Shown here: one piece after another, positions 1-11,600 of the stretch
Layout: every line of letters starts with the position of its first letter
Numbering within the stretch: the stretch's first letter is position 1
Source of the DNA: Volvox africanus
Lineage: Eukaryota > Chlorophyta > Chlorophyceae > Chlamydomonadales > Volvocaceae
Length of the DNA stretch: 64,000 bases
Assembly: GCA_030268105.1 (NCBI GenBank)
Contig: BSDZ01000011.1
Location: 434,001 to 498,000 of the forward strand
Direction of reading: 5' to 3'
Position numbers and translations under genes: made by a program
Notes under the pieces: model-generated
Databases searched by the model: none
The model's input: only the letters and a program-made list of their open reading frames with translations
Told to the model about the DNA's origin: nothing

Positions 1-624
1 ATTGTTTTGATTATTTGCAATGTGTGTGCAACGCGAGCGTTGTGCCCACTGTCGCTGGCTTGGACGGCTGGTGCATGTGAGGCTGATGATGGCGCACGTT
101 GTGCTGCAGACAGGTTTCACTGCTCCTGTACGGCCGTTGCATGAGTTTGTCGTTGTCCCACCTCTCGCGTGTTGTGCTGTCTGTCATTTGGAAGCATGTG
201 CATGCGGGTCAGTGCAAAAGACCAGGGGAGTAGGCGAGGGGAGAGGCCGTTCACGAATGATAGTGGCATGACCGTTGCCGCCTCCGTGGCGTGGCATATG
301 AAGGATGACCGCTCTTGTGTGGAGGTTCAACATGTAAACAACCGGATTCTTTGCATGCTTTAAATGTTTACCTTTTCCAGCGAGATCAGGTGAACCCCGT
401 ACTGCTGTGTATGTATGTTTTGCAAGCCTATGGGGGCCCCCGACCTGGCAAGTACTACCCGTGAAATGGCCCCAGCTCCTCCACAGCCAGGAATGATAGA
501 CTCATCCCGCAATCCCTCTCTTTTGCGCGTCTCCTCAGCTCATACGACTGCTACCTATTCGTGCAGTCCCAAAAGGTACTCCCCTTTTTCATCCCACCCT
601 GGCCGTGGGCCTCTCAAGACCATG

Positions 625-687
625 AATAAAAAACTAGAGTACGATGCACGCGCGCACACACAAACACACACACACACACACAAACAC
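625..687 (+). repeat. Alternating purine-pyrimidine (CG)n/(CA)n microsatellite
   Basis: A tract reading gcacgcgcgcacacac followed by interrupted CA repeats covers 645-687; AATAAA at 625-630 lies directly upstream. The tract is unchanged in units 1-13 and is one CA longer in the truncated unit 14. Alternating CG/CA DNA can adopt the Z form. AATAAA could act as a polyadenylation signal, but it is about 1.35 kb after the preceding gene copy. Confidence 0.9.
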
Positions 688-931
688 GGCCCCCCCAACC
701 ACCACACACCAGCAGCCACGCAACCGAATAAGGTGCCGACTGAGAAAGGAGTCAGGGACACAGGTGATATTGAAAGGGGATTTGAAAGGTGCAAAGGCCG
801 TCCGTCAGCCCGGCTCAACATTGAAGTAACATTGGCATGCGGTGTCCGCCAAACAGAAAGGGTGCTTGACATGGAGCTTCAACCTGGACGGCACCCGGAA
901 ATTTCAGGCTTTTTGCGGAAATGGCCGCTCA

Positions 932-950
932 AGTGGCCCAAATGGCCACT
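932..950. repeat. Inverted repeat, 7-bp arms
   Basis: AGTGGCC (932-938), spacer CAAAT, GGCCACT (944-950). Present in each unit. It lies in a GC-rich part of the spacer with several GGCC-type words. Confidence 0.85.
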
Positions 951-1135
951 GCAGGGGCCCCCGGGAGTTCTTGCCGTGTGAAGCGCGACCTTCCAAGGAC
1001 AGCAACACAAGGCCCAGTTTTAGTTGATCAGGGCTGAACCGGAAAGTTCCACAAAAACAATGCTCAGTTCCAGGGACACCCGCTGGCCCCAGAACCTTAT
1101 GACGTGCCCCGCGTAACACTAAGGGAGCTCAGTAT

Positions 1136-1164
1136 ACGTTATTCGACAGGCTTACGAATAACGT
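1136..1164. repeat. Inverted repeat, perfect 10-bp arms
   Basis: ACGTTATTCG (1136-1145), a 9-base spacer, CGAATAACGT (1155-1164). Kept in all full units, including unit 8, where the 77-bp deletion ends about 15 bp before it. The size and symmetry would suit a dimeric protein-binding site or a short hairpin. No family can be assigned. Confidence 0.9.
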
Positions 1165-1310
1165 TTCTGGGCCCCGGAAAACGTTTTTTGGTTCTGAAGG
1201 ACCCCGGAGTGTTTTAGGGCCAACCCAGTTAGGGTTCCCCGGGTGCTCCCGGAAAGGAGGTTTGGGGCTCCGGGGAACAAACAGCTACCCCTTTGATTTC
1301 ATAGGGACGT

Positions 1311-1320
1311 CCCCCCCCCC
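1311..1320 (+). repeat. Polymorphic poly-C run
   Basis: The run is 10 C in units 1, 2, 4-7 and 9-11, 9 C in units 3, 12 and 13, and 11 C in unit 8. It accounts for most of the 1-bp differences in unit length. Confidence 0.9.
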
Positions 1321-1899
1321 TCCCTTCTCCAGTACCAGTGGGCCAGCCCAATGTCTGTAATGCATGAACTGATACAAGATTTCCCAACCCTTCCTCCACC
1401 AAGCTTTCTCTGTAACACCCTTTACAATGCGCGAGGGCCGAGATCAGTAGCTGCGATATGTAGCGACCAGGAACCATATTCCCTAATTGGAGAATTCTAG
1501 GAGGCTGGATCCAAACCCACGAAGTCATACATCGCGAAACCCTGCTCGCAATCCCCAAAAGAGATCACTCGAGTATGAAAAAAACATGCTTGAATTCTGG
1601 AAACGCCTTGCCTGCTGCCAAACATCGGACGAGATTTCGCGTAATGTTGTCGTGTTATACGGCAGATATCTTGCGCCGCCGTGTCGTTAAATCGACTCCG
1701 TCAGCAACCGTCATCCGCCGTTCCTGACAGCTACGCAAACATACGTATCAATGCAATACACCCTATTTCCGACCTGTTTATGACCCGTACTTTGCACATT
1801 TCTGTTACTCTGTCACCCTCGGAGCACTTTTTCCTTCATCGCCTTGCGCTCATCCGCTAATTACAGTTAGGCCTTTCGAGAGGCAATATTCGGTAGATC

Positions 1900-1941
1900 T
1901 AAAGCTCGCTGTATAAGATTTTATATCTCTTTGTGGACTCG
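1900..1941 (+). promoter_or_regulatory. Candidate TATA-like region just upstream of the array gene
   Basis: GTATAAGA at 1911-1918 is followed by TTTATAT at 1920-1926. The first lies only about 30 bp before ATG 1942, so if it is the TATA box the 5' leader would be almost absent, or translation would start at the second in-frame ATG (codon 6), which would still leave most of the signal peptide. An unseen upstream leader exon is the alternative. The block is repeated in all 13 units. Confidence 0.25.
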
Positions 1942-3607
1942 ATGGCCAGTGGTCCGATGGTGGCCCTGAAGGCGCTCTTAGTTTTGGGTGCGTTTTTATT
2001 GGCTACCGTGAGCCCTAGCACCAACGGAAGTACAGGAGGATCGTCGTCGATATCGGAGCCCAGCACGTAGGGTTTGCGTCCCCGTGCCCAATTTGCGCGT
2101 GCGATATCGTGCCTAACTTGCCCTTTGTGTGTCTTATCTCTTTTAGAAATTATAGCAACATGGATGTCACCCGCAGCACGTTCTGCGCTGCGACGAAATT
2201 TCCAGCAGGGGTGCATGGGACTTCAAGGTAGGTGCTTGTAAAGAAGCTTGCTCACGTGGATCTTTGTCTTCACAATTGTTATTTCTATGCTCCAGAATGG
2301 AAATTGTACCTCGGTTTTATGCGTCGACGGGTTTGGTCGAAGCTCATGGTGGTTCAGCGGTTGTTACCAACAGCTCTCCGCCTTCCATGTTGGATGGAAC
2401 ATATTGTGGGGTTGAAGATGATGTCAAATTTGCTGGTAACCGTCTCGACTCTGTCAAGGAGCGGGACCTGCTGTTTTCAACGGTGGCCTTGGAAAGGTAC
2501 GCTATTGAATCCTTTCCCAAGAATGCTTTTTTCCCGGCTCGCTCGGAATGTTGACGCTGTGCGCTTCTTCTTGTGCAGCTTTGAGGCAATATCCTTGCAA
2601 GAATCGCCCTCTTCTGCGGCATCGGCCAGCGACGCTGGCCCAGAAACCCAAACCCAGACGGCCGCATCAACCGATGATGCATCGCCCAACACGCTTTACT
2701 CCAGAAATCACAGCAAAGTAGATGCCGTCCATATTTCGCTCTGCGCCGCGGACATATTTTCAGAGGTGCAATGGACTGCGAGGTAGGTTGGGCTTAGAAG
2801 CTTGCTCACTTTGATCCTTGCCTGACCGTATATATTTCCTTTTTTTTCAGGACGAGTATCATACTCCCTCGGTCCGGCGTCCAGGCAAGGTTGATTGAAG
2901 TCGATGGTGATTCAGTGGTCGTTGCCAACAGCTGCCAACAGCTGCCGCTGAAGCCTGGTGCAGCCTTGTGGGGACCTGATGAAGGTGACAATGTCAAGGA
3001 CGCTGATACTCGCGCTGATTTCGTCAAGGAGTGTGACCCAACGACCTTGCCACCAGCGGAGTTGTCGTCTGAGGCACCAGCCCACGCTGCAACTGCGGAA
3101 CCGACACCGGCGGGTGTGCCTAGCAGCGCTGCTGACGTGTTCTCCGCGCATAGGTTGCCCACCATGTTCAACAGCTCCGAGCTGTCGGTGTCCTTGCGCT
3201 TAGGCTGTCAATCTTTGGCAGCATGGACAGTTTGCAGCGTTCGAGTACTGGATAGCTTCCTAGGGGGGCTTGTGTTTCTCATACTGCGTCAGGTACTGTG
3301 CATAGTCTGCAGACTGTGCTGGCGCCTTTTCCAACAAGCAGCTAGCTGCTCGGGACCAGCGTGCTCAGAAAGCGAAGCAGCTCCTCCCGTCACGAAATAT
3401 CGCATCCTCCGTGCCAAGTGGCCGCACGGTAAGTGGGCCTGCCTCGCAAGGGCCGCTCCCCAAGACACAAATGTTTAACTTGCTTCTTGTGCGCGTGCAG
3501 AGGTGGTTCGGAAGGAGCAGACGGTGAAGAAGGTGGAGCCGCCACGGAGGTGGCCGGTCGGGACCTTTGTGTGGCGGGATGACATACTTGTATACGTTGA
3601 TGAATAG
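1942..3607 (+). CDS. Predicted six-exon secreted/membrane glycoprotein with two repeated modules, array copy 1
   Basis: Inferred exons are 1942-2066, 2147-2227, 2296-2496, 2579-2782, 2851-3428 and 3501-3607. All five introns are GT-AG, 80, 68, 82, 68 and 72 bp long, and the joined frame is open for 431 codons ending in TAG. ATG 1942 is the first after an in-frame TAA at 1900. Residues 1-24 form a signal peptide (hydrophobic run ALLVLGAFLLATV). N-x-S/T sequons are at N28, N43, N94, N179 and N311. Two related modules span about 47-126 and 183-266, separated by a Ser/Thr/Gln-rich linker. Residues about 339-358 form a probable membrane span, broken by R350 and followed by CIVCRLC. The tail is 67 residues, basic then acidic, ending VYVDE. 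I do not recognise the family. Likely topology is type I, modules outside. The clean splice phases are the main support; transcript evidence is lacking. Confidence 0.72.
2624..2640. repeat. Near-perfect palindrome inside exon 4
   Basis: GGCCAGCG (2624-2631), one A, CGCTGGCC (2633-2640). In unit 8 exactly 7 bp from the centre and right side of this palindrome are missing, which causes the frameshift there. Confidence 0.9.
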
Positions 3608-6266
3608 GCCTCCAACCGCCTCTGTGTCGTGATTTAATTCATTTTGTTCCAGAGACACAGCTATGGGGGTTGTGACACAAGCAAGCACCCACCCAATGCG
3701 AGCGAGAGCCCCCACTGTGTTGGGTGTGTGTATGTCGGGGGCCGGGACGTCATTGCTGACCTGTTGACTGAGGTGAGATGTACATGGCTGATGCTCAGGA
3801 TAGCGAGCAGGTAGGCAGAGGCGTATGGACAGCAGGCATTGTTTGATTAGCAGGCATTGTTTGATTCCGCCTTTTTTCGTTAATGTGCTCTGATGCACCA
3901 TGTGGGAGTTAAGTAGTGGCAAGGAGAGCAGAGTTAGGGGCGCACTTCTGGATCACTCAGGTCTTCTGATGAGCTGCAAAATACTATTATGTGCAGTCTG
4001 GATCAGAAACTTGCTTGCTAGTTACATGTGGTGGAGGCAGCAGTGCCTCATTCGGCAGGCTGTGGCCTCCGGAGATACCAGCAGTTCCAAGTGGGCCTCA
4101 GGTTACAACTCTTGGTGTCGGATTTTGTAGACCTCGCCGCCGCCATGACATTGCAGTCGGGTTTTTTTATATTCGCTTAGGTTCGGTCTCTGCCAGTTTA
4201 CTGTTTCACCTGCTGATGACCTCTGATGTACCAGAGTACCTGCTGTGCGTTCTGTGGTCGGGCTGTCACAGCACAGCGTATCCAATCATTCATCGTAGCT
4301 GATGTACCTGTATGTATTGTGTCATATTGTTTTGATTATTTGCAATGTGTGTGCAACGCGAGCGTTGTGCCCACTGTCGCTGGCTTGGACGGCTGGTGCA
4401 TGTGAGGCTGATGATGGCGCACGTTGTGCTGCAGACAGGTTTCACTGCTCCTGTACGGCCGTTGCATGAGTTTGTCGTTGTCCCACCTCTCGCGTGTTGT
4501 GCTGTCTGTCATTTGGAAGCATGTGCATGCGGGTCAGTGCAAAAGACCAGGGGAGTAGGCGAGGGGAGAGGCCGTTCACGAATGATAGTGGCATGACCGT
4601 TGCCGCCTCCGTGGCGTGGCATATGAAGGATGACCGCTCTTGTGTGGAGGTTCAACATGTAAACAACCGGATTCTTTGCATGCTTTAAATGTTTACCTTT
4701 TCCAGCGAGATCAGGTGAACCCCGTACTGCTGTGTATGTATGTTTTGCAAGCCTATGGGGGCCCCCGACCTGGCAAGTACTACCCGTGAAATGGCCCCAG
4801 CTCCTCCACAGCCAGGAATGATAGACTCATCCCGCAATCCCTCTCTTTTGCGCGTCTCCTCAGCTCATACGACTGCTACCTATTCGTGCAGTCCCAAAAG
4901 GTACTCCCCTTTTTCATCCCACCCTGGCCGTGGGCCTCTCAAGACCATGAATAAAAAACTAGAGTACGATGCACGCGCGCACACACAAACACACACACAC
5001 ACACACAAACACGGCCCCCCCAACCACCACACACCAGCAGCCACGCAACCGAATAAGATGCCGACTGAGAAAGGAGTCAGGGACACAGGTGATATTGAAA
5101 GGGGATTTGAAAGGTGCAAAGGCCGTCCGTCAGCCCGGCTCAACATTGAAGTAACATTGGCATGCGGTGTCCGCCAAACAGAAAGGGTGCTTGACATGGA
5201 GCTTCAACCTGGACGGCACCCGGAAATTTCAGGCTTTTTGCGGAAATGGCCGCTCAAGTGGCCCAAATGGCCACTGCAGGGGCCCCCGGGAGTTCTTGCC
5301 GTGTGAAGCGCGACCTTCCAAGGACAGCAACACAAGGCCCAGTTTTAGTTGATCAGGGCTGAACCGGAAAGTTCCACAAAAACAATGCTCAGTTCCAGGG
5401 ACACCCGCTGGCCCCAGAACCTTATGACGTGCCCCGCGTAACACTAAGGGAGCTCAGTATACGTTATTCGACAGGCTTACGAATAACGTTTCTGGGCCCC
5501 GGAAAACGTTTTTTGGTTCTGAAGGACCCCGGAGTGTTTTAGGGCCAACCCAGTTAGGGTTCCCCGGGTGCTCCCGGAAAGGAGGTTTGGGGCTCCGGGG
5601 AACAAACAGCTACCCCTTTGATTTCATAGGGACGTCCCCCCCCCCTCCCTTCTCCAGTACCAGTGGGCCAGCCCAATGTCTGTAATGCATGAACTGATAC
5701 AAGATTTCCCAACCCTTCCTCCACCAAGCTTTCTCTGTAACACCCTTTACAATGCGCGAGGGCCGAGATCAGTAGCTGCGATATGTAGCGACCAGGAACC
5801 ATATTCCCTAATTGGAGAATTCTAGGAGGCTGGATCCAAACCCACGAAGTCATACATCGCGAAACCCTGCTCGCAATCCCCAAAAGAGATCACTCGAGTA
5901 TGAAAAAAACATGCTTGAATTCTGGAAACGCCTTGCCTGCTGCCAAACATCGGACGAGATTTCGCGTAATGTTGTCGTGTTATACGGCAGATATCTTGCG
6001 CCGCCGTGTCGTTAAATCGACTCCGTCAGCAACCGTCATCCGCCGTTCCTGACAGCTACGCAAACATACGTATCAATGCAATACACCCTATTTCCGACCT
6101 GTTTATGACCCGTACTTTGCACATTTCTGTTACTCTGTCACCCTCGGAGCACTTTTTCCTTCATCGCCTTGCGCTCATCCGCTAATTACAGTTAGGCCTT
6201 TCGAGAGGCAATATTCGGTAGATCTAAAGCTCGCTGTATAAGATTTTATATCTCTTTGTGGACTCG
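3608..6266 (+). other. Inter-gene spacer of the array (reference example, 2.66 kb)
   Basis: The stretch from the stop of copy 1 to the start of copy 2 has no coding sequence I can support; the same holds between all other copies. It contains, in order, an 18-bp direct repeat, the variable gatSactcRggtc site, a T7 run (near 4163), the tacSgccg site, an AATAAA (about 4950-4955) directly before a CG/CA tract, a C7 run, two inverted repeats and a C10 run. The longest plus-strand open frame (4740-5306) runs through the CA microsatellite and looks accidental. The spacer is as conserved between units as the exons are, so conservation alone does not indicate function. Confidence 0.8.
3831..3866 (+). 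repeat. 18-bp perfect direct repeat in the 3' flank of the array gene
   Basis: AGCAGGCATTGTTTGATT occurs twice with no gap (3831-3848 and 3849-3866), about 225 bp after the stop codon. The same doublet is present in every full unit. Confidence 0.95.
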
Positions 6267-8651
6267 ATGGCCAGTGGTCCGATGGTGGCCCTGAAGGCGC
6301 TCTTAGTTTTGGGTGCGTTTTTATTGGCTACCGTGAGCCCTAGCACCAACGGAAGTACAGGAGGATCGTCGTCGATATCGGAGCCCAGCACGTAGGGTTT
6401 GCGTCCCCGTGCCCAATTTGCGCGTGCGATATCGTGCCTAACTTGCCCTTTGTGTGTCTTATCTCTTTTAGAAATTATAGCAACATGGATGTCACCCGCA
6501 GCACGTTCTGCGCTGCGACGAAATTTCCAGCAGGGGTGCATGGGACTTCAAGGTAGGTGCTTGTAAAGAAGCTTGCTCACGTGGATCTTTGTCTTCACAA
6601 TTGTTATTTCTATGCTCCAGAATGGAAATTGTACCTCGGTTTTATGCGTCGACGGGTTTGGTCGAAGCTCATGGTGGTTCAGCGGTTGTTACCAACAGCT
6701 CTCCGCCTTCCATGTTGGATGGAACATATTGTGGGGTTGAAGATGATGTCAAATTTGCTGGTAACCGTCTCGACTCTGTCAAGGAGCGGGACCTGCTGTT
6801 TTCAACGGTGGCCTTGGAAAGGTACGCTATTGAATCCTTTCCCAAGAATGCTTTTTTCCCGGCTCGCTCGGAATGTTGACGCTGTGCGCTTCTTCTTGTG
6901 CAGCTTTGAGGCAATATCCTTGCAAGAATCGCCCTCTTCTGCGGCATCGGCCAGCGACGCTGGCCCAGAAACCCAAACCCAGACGGCCGCATCAACCGAT
7001 GATGCATCGCCCAACACGCTTTACTCCAGAAATCACAGCAAAGTAGATGCCGTCCATATTTCGCTCTGCGCCGCGGACATATTTTCAGAGGTGCAATGGA
7101 CTGCGAGGTAGGTTGGGCTTAGAAGCTTGCTCACTTTGATCCTTGCCTGACCGTATATATTTCCTTTTTTTTCAGGACGAGTATCATACTCCCTCGGTCC
7201 GGCGTCCAGGCAAGGTTGATTGAAGTCGATGGTGATTCAGTGGTCGTTGCCAACAGCTGCCAACAGCTGCCGCTGAAGCCTGGTGCAGCCTTGTGGGGAC
7301 CTGATGAAGGTGACAATGTCAAGGACGCTGATACTCGCGCTGATTTCGTCAAGGAGTGTGACCCAACGACCTTGCCACCAGCGGAGTTGTCGTCTGAGGC
7401 ACCAGCCCACGCTGCAACTGCGGAACCGACACCGGCGGGTGTGCCTAGCAGCGCTGCTGACGTGTTCTCCGCGCATAGGTTGCCCACCATGTTCAACAGC
7501 TCCGAGCTGTCGGTGTCCTTGCGCTTAGGCTGTCAATCTTTGGCAGCATGGACAGTTTGCAGCGTTCGAGTACTGGATAGCTTCCTAGGGGGGCTTGTGT
7601 TTCTCATACTGCGTCAGGTACTGTGCATAGTCTGCAGACTGTGCTGGCGCCTTTTCCAACAAGCAGCTAGCTGCTCGGGACCAGCGTGCTCAGAAAGCGA
7701 AGCAGCTCCTCCCGTCACGAAATATCGCATCCTCCGTGCCAAGTGGCCGCACGGTAAGTGGGCCTGCCTCGCAAGGGCCGCTCCCCAAGACACAAATGTT
7801 TAACTTGCTTCTTGTGCGCGTGCAGAGGTGGTTCGGAAGGAGCAGACGGTGAAGAAGGTGGAGCCGCCACGGAGGTGGCCGGTCGGGACCTTTGTGTGGC
7901 GGGATGACATACTTGTATACGTTGATGAATAGGCCTCCAACCGCCTCTGTGTCGTGATTTAATTCATTTTGTTCCAGAGACACAGCTATGGGGGTTGTGA
8001 CACAAGCAAGCACCCACCCAATGCGAGCGAGAGCCCCCACTGTGTTGGGTGTGTGTATGTCGGGGGCCGGGACGTCATTGCTGACCTGTTGACTGAGGTG
8101 AGATGTACATGGCTGATGCTCAGGATAGCGAGCAGGTAGGCAGAGGCGTATGGACAGCAGGCATTGTTTGATTAGCAGGCATTGTTTGATTCCGCCTTTT
8201 TTCGTTAATGTGCTCTGATGCACCATGTGGGAGTTAAGTAGTGGCAAGGAGAGCAGAGTTAGGGGCGCACTTCTGGATGACTCAGGGTCTTCTGATGAGC
8301 TGCAAAATACTATTATGTGCAGTCTGGATCAGAAACTTGCTTGCTAGTTACATGTGGTGGAGGCAGCAGTGCCTCATTCGGCAGGCTGTGGCCTCCGGAG
8401 ATACCAGCAGTTCCAAGTGGGCCTCAGGTTACAACTCTTGGTGTCGGATTTTGTAGACCTCGCCGCCGCCATGACATTGCAGTCGGGTTTTTTTATATTC
8501 GCTTAGGTTCGGTCTCTGCCAGTTTACTGTTTCACCTGCTGATGACCTCTGATGTACCAGAGTACCTGCTGTGCGTTCTGTGGTCGGGCTGTCACAGCAC
8601 AGCGTATCCAATCATTCATCGTAGCTGATGTACCTGTATGTATTGTGTCAT
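4326..8651 (+). repeat. Array unit 2
   Basis: Length 4326. Differs from unit 1 by A instead of G at the aataagRtg site (about 5058), by G in gatGactc, and by one extra G (actcaGGGtc) near 8280, which explains the extra base. C-run is 10. Confidence 0.95.
6267..7932 (+). CDS. Array gene, copy 2
   Basis: Exons are those of copy 1 shifted by 4325. The translated segments of exons 3-5, and the antisense readings across exons 1, 2 and 6, are identical to copy 1, so the 431-residue product is predicted to be the same. Confidence 0.72.
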
Positions 8652-11600
8652 ATTGTTTTGATTATTTGCAATGTGTGTGCAACGCGAGCGTTGTGCCCAC
8701 TGTCGCTGGCTTGGACGGCTGGTGCATGTGAGGCTGATGATGGCGCACGTTGTGCTGCAGACAGGTTTCACTGCTCCTGTACGGCCGTTGCATGAGTTTG
8801 TCGTTGTCCCACCTCTCGCGTGTTGTGCTGTCTGTCATTTGGAAGCATGTGCATGCGGGTCAGTGCAAAAGACCAGGGGAGTAGGCGAGGGGAGAGGCCG
8901 TTCACGAATGATAGTGGCATGACCGTTGCCGCCTCCGTGGCGTGGCATATGAAGGATGACCGCTCTTGTGTGGAGGTTCAACATGTAAACAACCGGATTC
9001 TTTGCATGCTTTAAATGTTTACCTTTTCCAGCGAGATCAGGTGAACCCCGTACTGCTGTGTATGTATGTTTTGCAAGCCTATGGGGGCCCCCGACCTGGC
9101 AAGTACTACCCGTGAAATGGCCCCAGCTCCTCCACAGCCAGGAATGATAGACTCATCCCGCAATCCCTCTCTTTTGCGCGTCTCCTCAGCTCATACGACT
9201 GCTACCTATTCGTGCAGTCCCAAAAGGTACTCCCCTTTTTCATCCCACCCTGGCCGTGGGCCTCTCAAGACCATGAATAAAAAACTAGAGTACGATGCAC
9301 GCGCGCACACACAAACACACACACACACACACAAACACGGCCCCCCCAACCACCACACACCAGCAGCCACGCAACCGAATAAGGTGCCGACTGAGAAAGG
9401 AGTCAGGGACACAGGTGATATTGAAAGGGGATTTGAAAGGTGCAAAGGCCGTCCGTCAGCCCGGCTCAACATTGAAGTAACATTGGCATGCGGTGTCCGC
9501 CAAACAGAAAGGGTGCTTGACATGGAGCTTCAACCTGGACGGCACCCGGAAATTTCAGGCTTTTTGCGGAAATGGCCGCTCAAGTGGCCCAAATGGCCAC
9601 TGCAGGGGCCCCCGGGAGTTCTTGCCGTGTGAAGCGCGACCTTCCAAGGACAGCAACACAAGGCCCAGTTTTAGTTGATCAGGGCTGAACCGGAAAGTTC
9701 CACAAAAACAATGCTCAGTTCCAGGGACACCCGCTGGCCCCAGAACCTTATGACGTGCCCCGCGTAACACTAAGGGAGCTCAGTATACGTTATTCGACAG
9801 GCTTACGAATAACGTTTCTGGGCCCCGGAAAACGTTTTTTGGTTCTGAAGGACCCCGGAGTGTTTTAGGGCCAACCCAGTTAGGGTTCCCCGGGTGCTCC
9901 CGGAAAGGAGGTTTGGGGCTCCGGGGAACAAACAGCTACCCCTTTGATTTCATAGGGACGTCCCCCCCCCTCCCTTCTCCAGTACCAGTGGGCCAGCCCA
10001 ATGTCTGTAATGCATGAACTGATACAAGATTTCCCAACCCTTCCTCCACCAAGCTTTCTCTGTAACACCCTTTACAATGCGCGAGGGCCGAGATCAGTAG
10101 CTGCGATATGTAGCGACCAGGAACCATATTCCCTAATTGGAGAATTCTAGGAGGCTGGATCCAAACCCACGAAGTCATACATCGCGAAACCCTGCTCGCA
10201 ATCCCCAAAAGAGATCACTCGAGTATGAAAAAAACATGCTTGAATTCTGGAAACGCCTTGCCTGCTGCCAAACATCGGACGAGATTTCGCGTAATGTTGT
10301 CGTGTTATACGGCAGATATCTTGCGCCGCCGTGTCGTTAAATCGACTCCGTCAGCAACCGTCATCCGCCGTTCCTGACAGCTACGCAAACATACGTATCA
10401 ATGCAATACACCCTATTTCCGACCTGTTTATGACCCGTACTTTGCACATTTCTGTTACTCTGTCACCCTCGGAGCACTTTTTCCTTCATCGCCTTGCGCT
10501 CATCCGCTAATTACAGTTAGGCCTTTCGAGAGGCAATATTCGGTAGATCTAAAGCTCGCTGTATAAGATTTTATATCTCTTTGTGGACTCGATGGCCAGT
10601 GGTCCGATGGTGGCCCTGAAGGCGCTCTTAGTTTTGGGTGCGTTTTTATTGGCTACCGTGAGCCCTAGCACCAACGGAAGTACAGGAGGATCGTCGTCGA
10701 TATCGGAGCCCAGCACGTAGGGTTTGCGTCCCCGTGCCCAATTTGCGCGTGCGATATCGTGCCTAACTTGCCCTTTGTGTGTCTTATCTCTTTTAGAAAT
10801 TATAGCAACATGGATGTCACCCGCAGCACGTTCTGCGCTGCGACGAAATTTCCAGCAGGGGTGCATGGGACTTCAAGGTAGGTGCTTGTAAAGAAGCTTG
10901 CTCACGTGGATCTTTGTCTTCACAATTGTTATTTCTATGCTCCAGAATGGAAATTGTACCTCGGTTTTATGCGTCGACGGGTTTGGTCGAAGCTCATGGT
11001 GGTTCAGCGGTTGTTACCAACAGCTCTCCGCCTTCCATGTTGGATGGAACATATTGTGGGGTTGAAGATGATGTCAAATTTGCTGGTAACCGTCTCGACT
11101 CTGTCAAGGAGCGGGACCTGCTGTTTTCAACGGTGGCCTTGGAAAGGTACGCTATTGAATCCTTTCCCAAGAATGCTTTTTTCCCGGCTCGCTCGGAATG
11201 TTGACGCTGTGCGCTTCTTCTTGTGCAGCTTTGAGGCAATATCCTTGCAAGAATCGCCCTCTTCTGCGGCATCGGCCAGCGACGCTGGCCCAGAAACCCA
11301 AACCCAGACGGCCGCATCAACCGATGATGCATCGCCCAACACGCTTTACTCCAGAAATCACAGCAAAGTAGATGCCGTCCATATTTCGCTCTGCGCCGCG
11401 GACATATTTTCAGAGGTGCAATGGACTGCGAGGTAGGTTGGGCTTAGAAGCTTGCTCACTTTGATCCTTGCCTGACCGTATATATTTCCTTTTTTTTCAG
11501 GACGAGTATCATACTCCCTCGGTCCGGCGTCCAGGCAAGGTTGATTGAAGTCGATGGTGATTCAGTGGTCGTTGCCAACAGCTGCCAACAGCTGCCGCTG

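Larger units (their letters stand above)
1..4325 (+). repeat. Array unit 1 (reference unit)
   Basis: Length 4325. State at the variable sites used below: G at unit position 132 (tacGgccg), G at 733 (aataagGtg), C-run of 10 at 1311-1320, and gatCactcAggtc at 951-963 of the 3.9-kb region (bases 3954 and 3959). The gene lies at 1942-3607. The start of this unit is set by the window edge, not by a natural boundary. Confidence 0.95.

Noticed and set aside
415..981. 188-codon plus-strand open frame in the spacer, repeated in each unit
   Set aside because: It runs through the CA microsatellite and a C-run, is low in protein-like character, and is broken in unit 14. Its conservation is no higher than that of the whole unit.
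921..1036. Ala/Gln-rich short frame resembling a coiled-coil fragment of a retroelement gag
   Set aside because: It is only 38 codons, with no polymerase, protease or terminal repeats anywhere in the unit.
1211..1240. Telomere-like words (ttttaggg, ttaggg) in the spacer
   Set aside because: They are isolated single occurrences, not a telomeric repeat run, and they recur only because the whole unit does.
2232..2786. 184-codon plus-strand open frame read straight through
   Set aside because: It crosses two introns of the spliced gene. In exon 3 it is in the wrong frame; only its last third coincides with the true exon 4 frame.
3365..3922. 185-codon minus-strand open frame (204 codons in some units)
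   Set aside because: It lies antisense to exons 5 and 6 of the array gene and the 3' flank, and has no signal, domain or splice support of its own.
3991..4302. 103-codon open frame in the 3' flank of the array gene
   Set aside because: Its frame is lost in unit 7 by a T-run change, and no motif or splice partner is visible. It is probably untranslated sequence.
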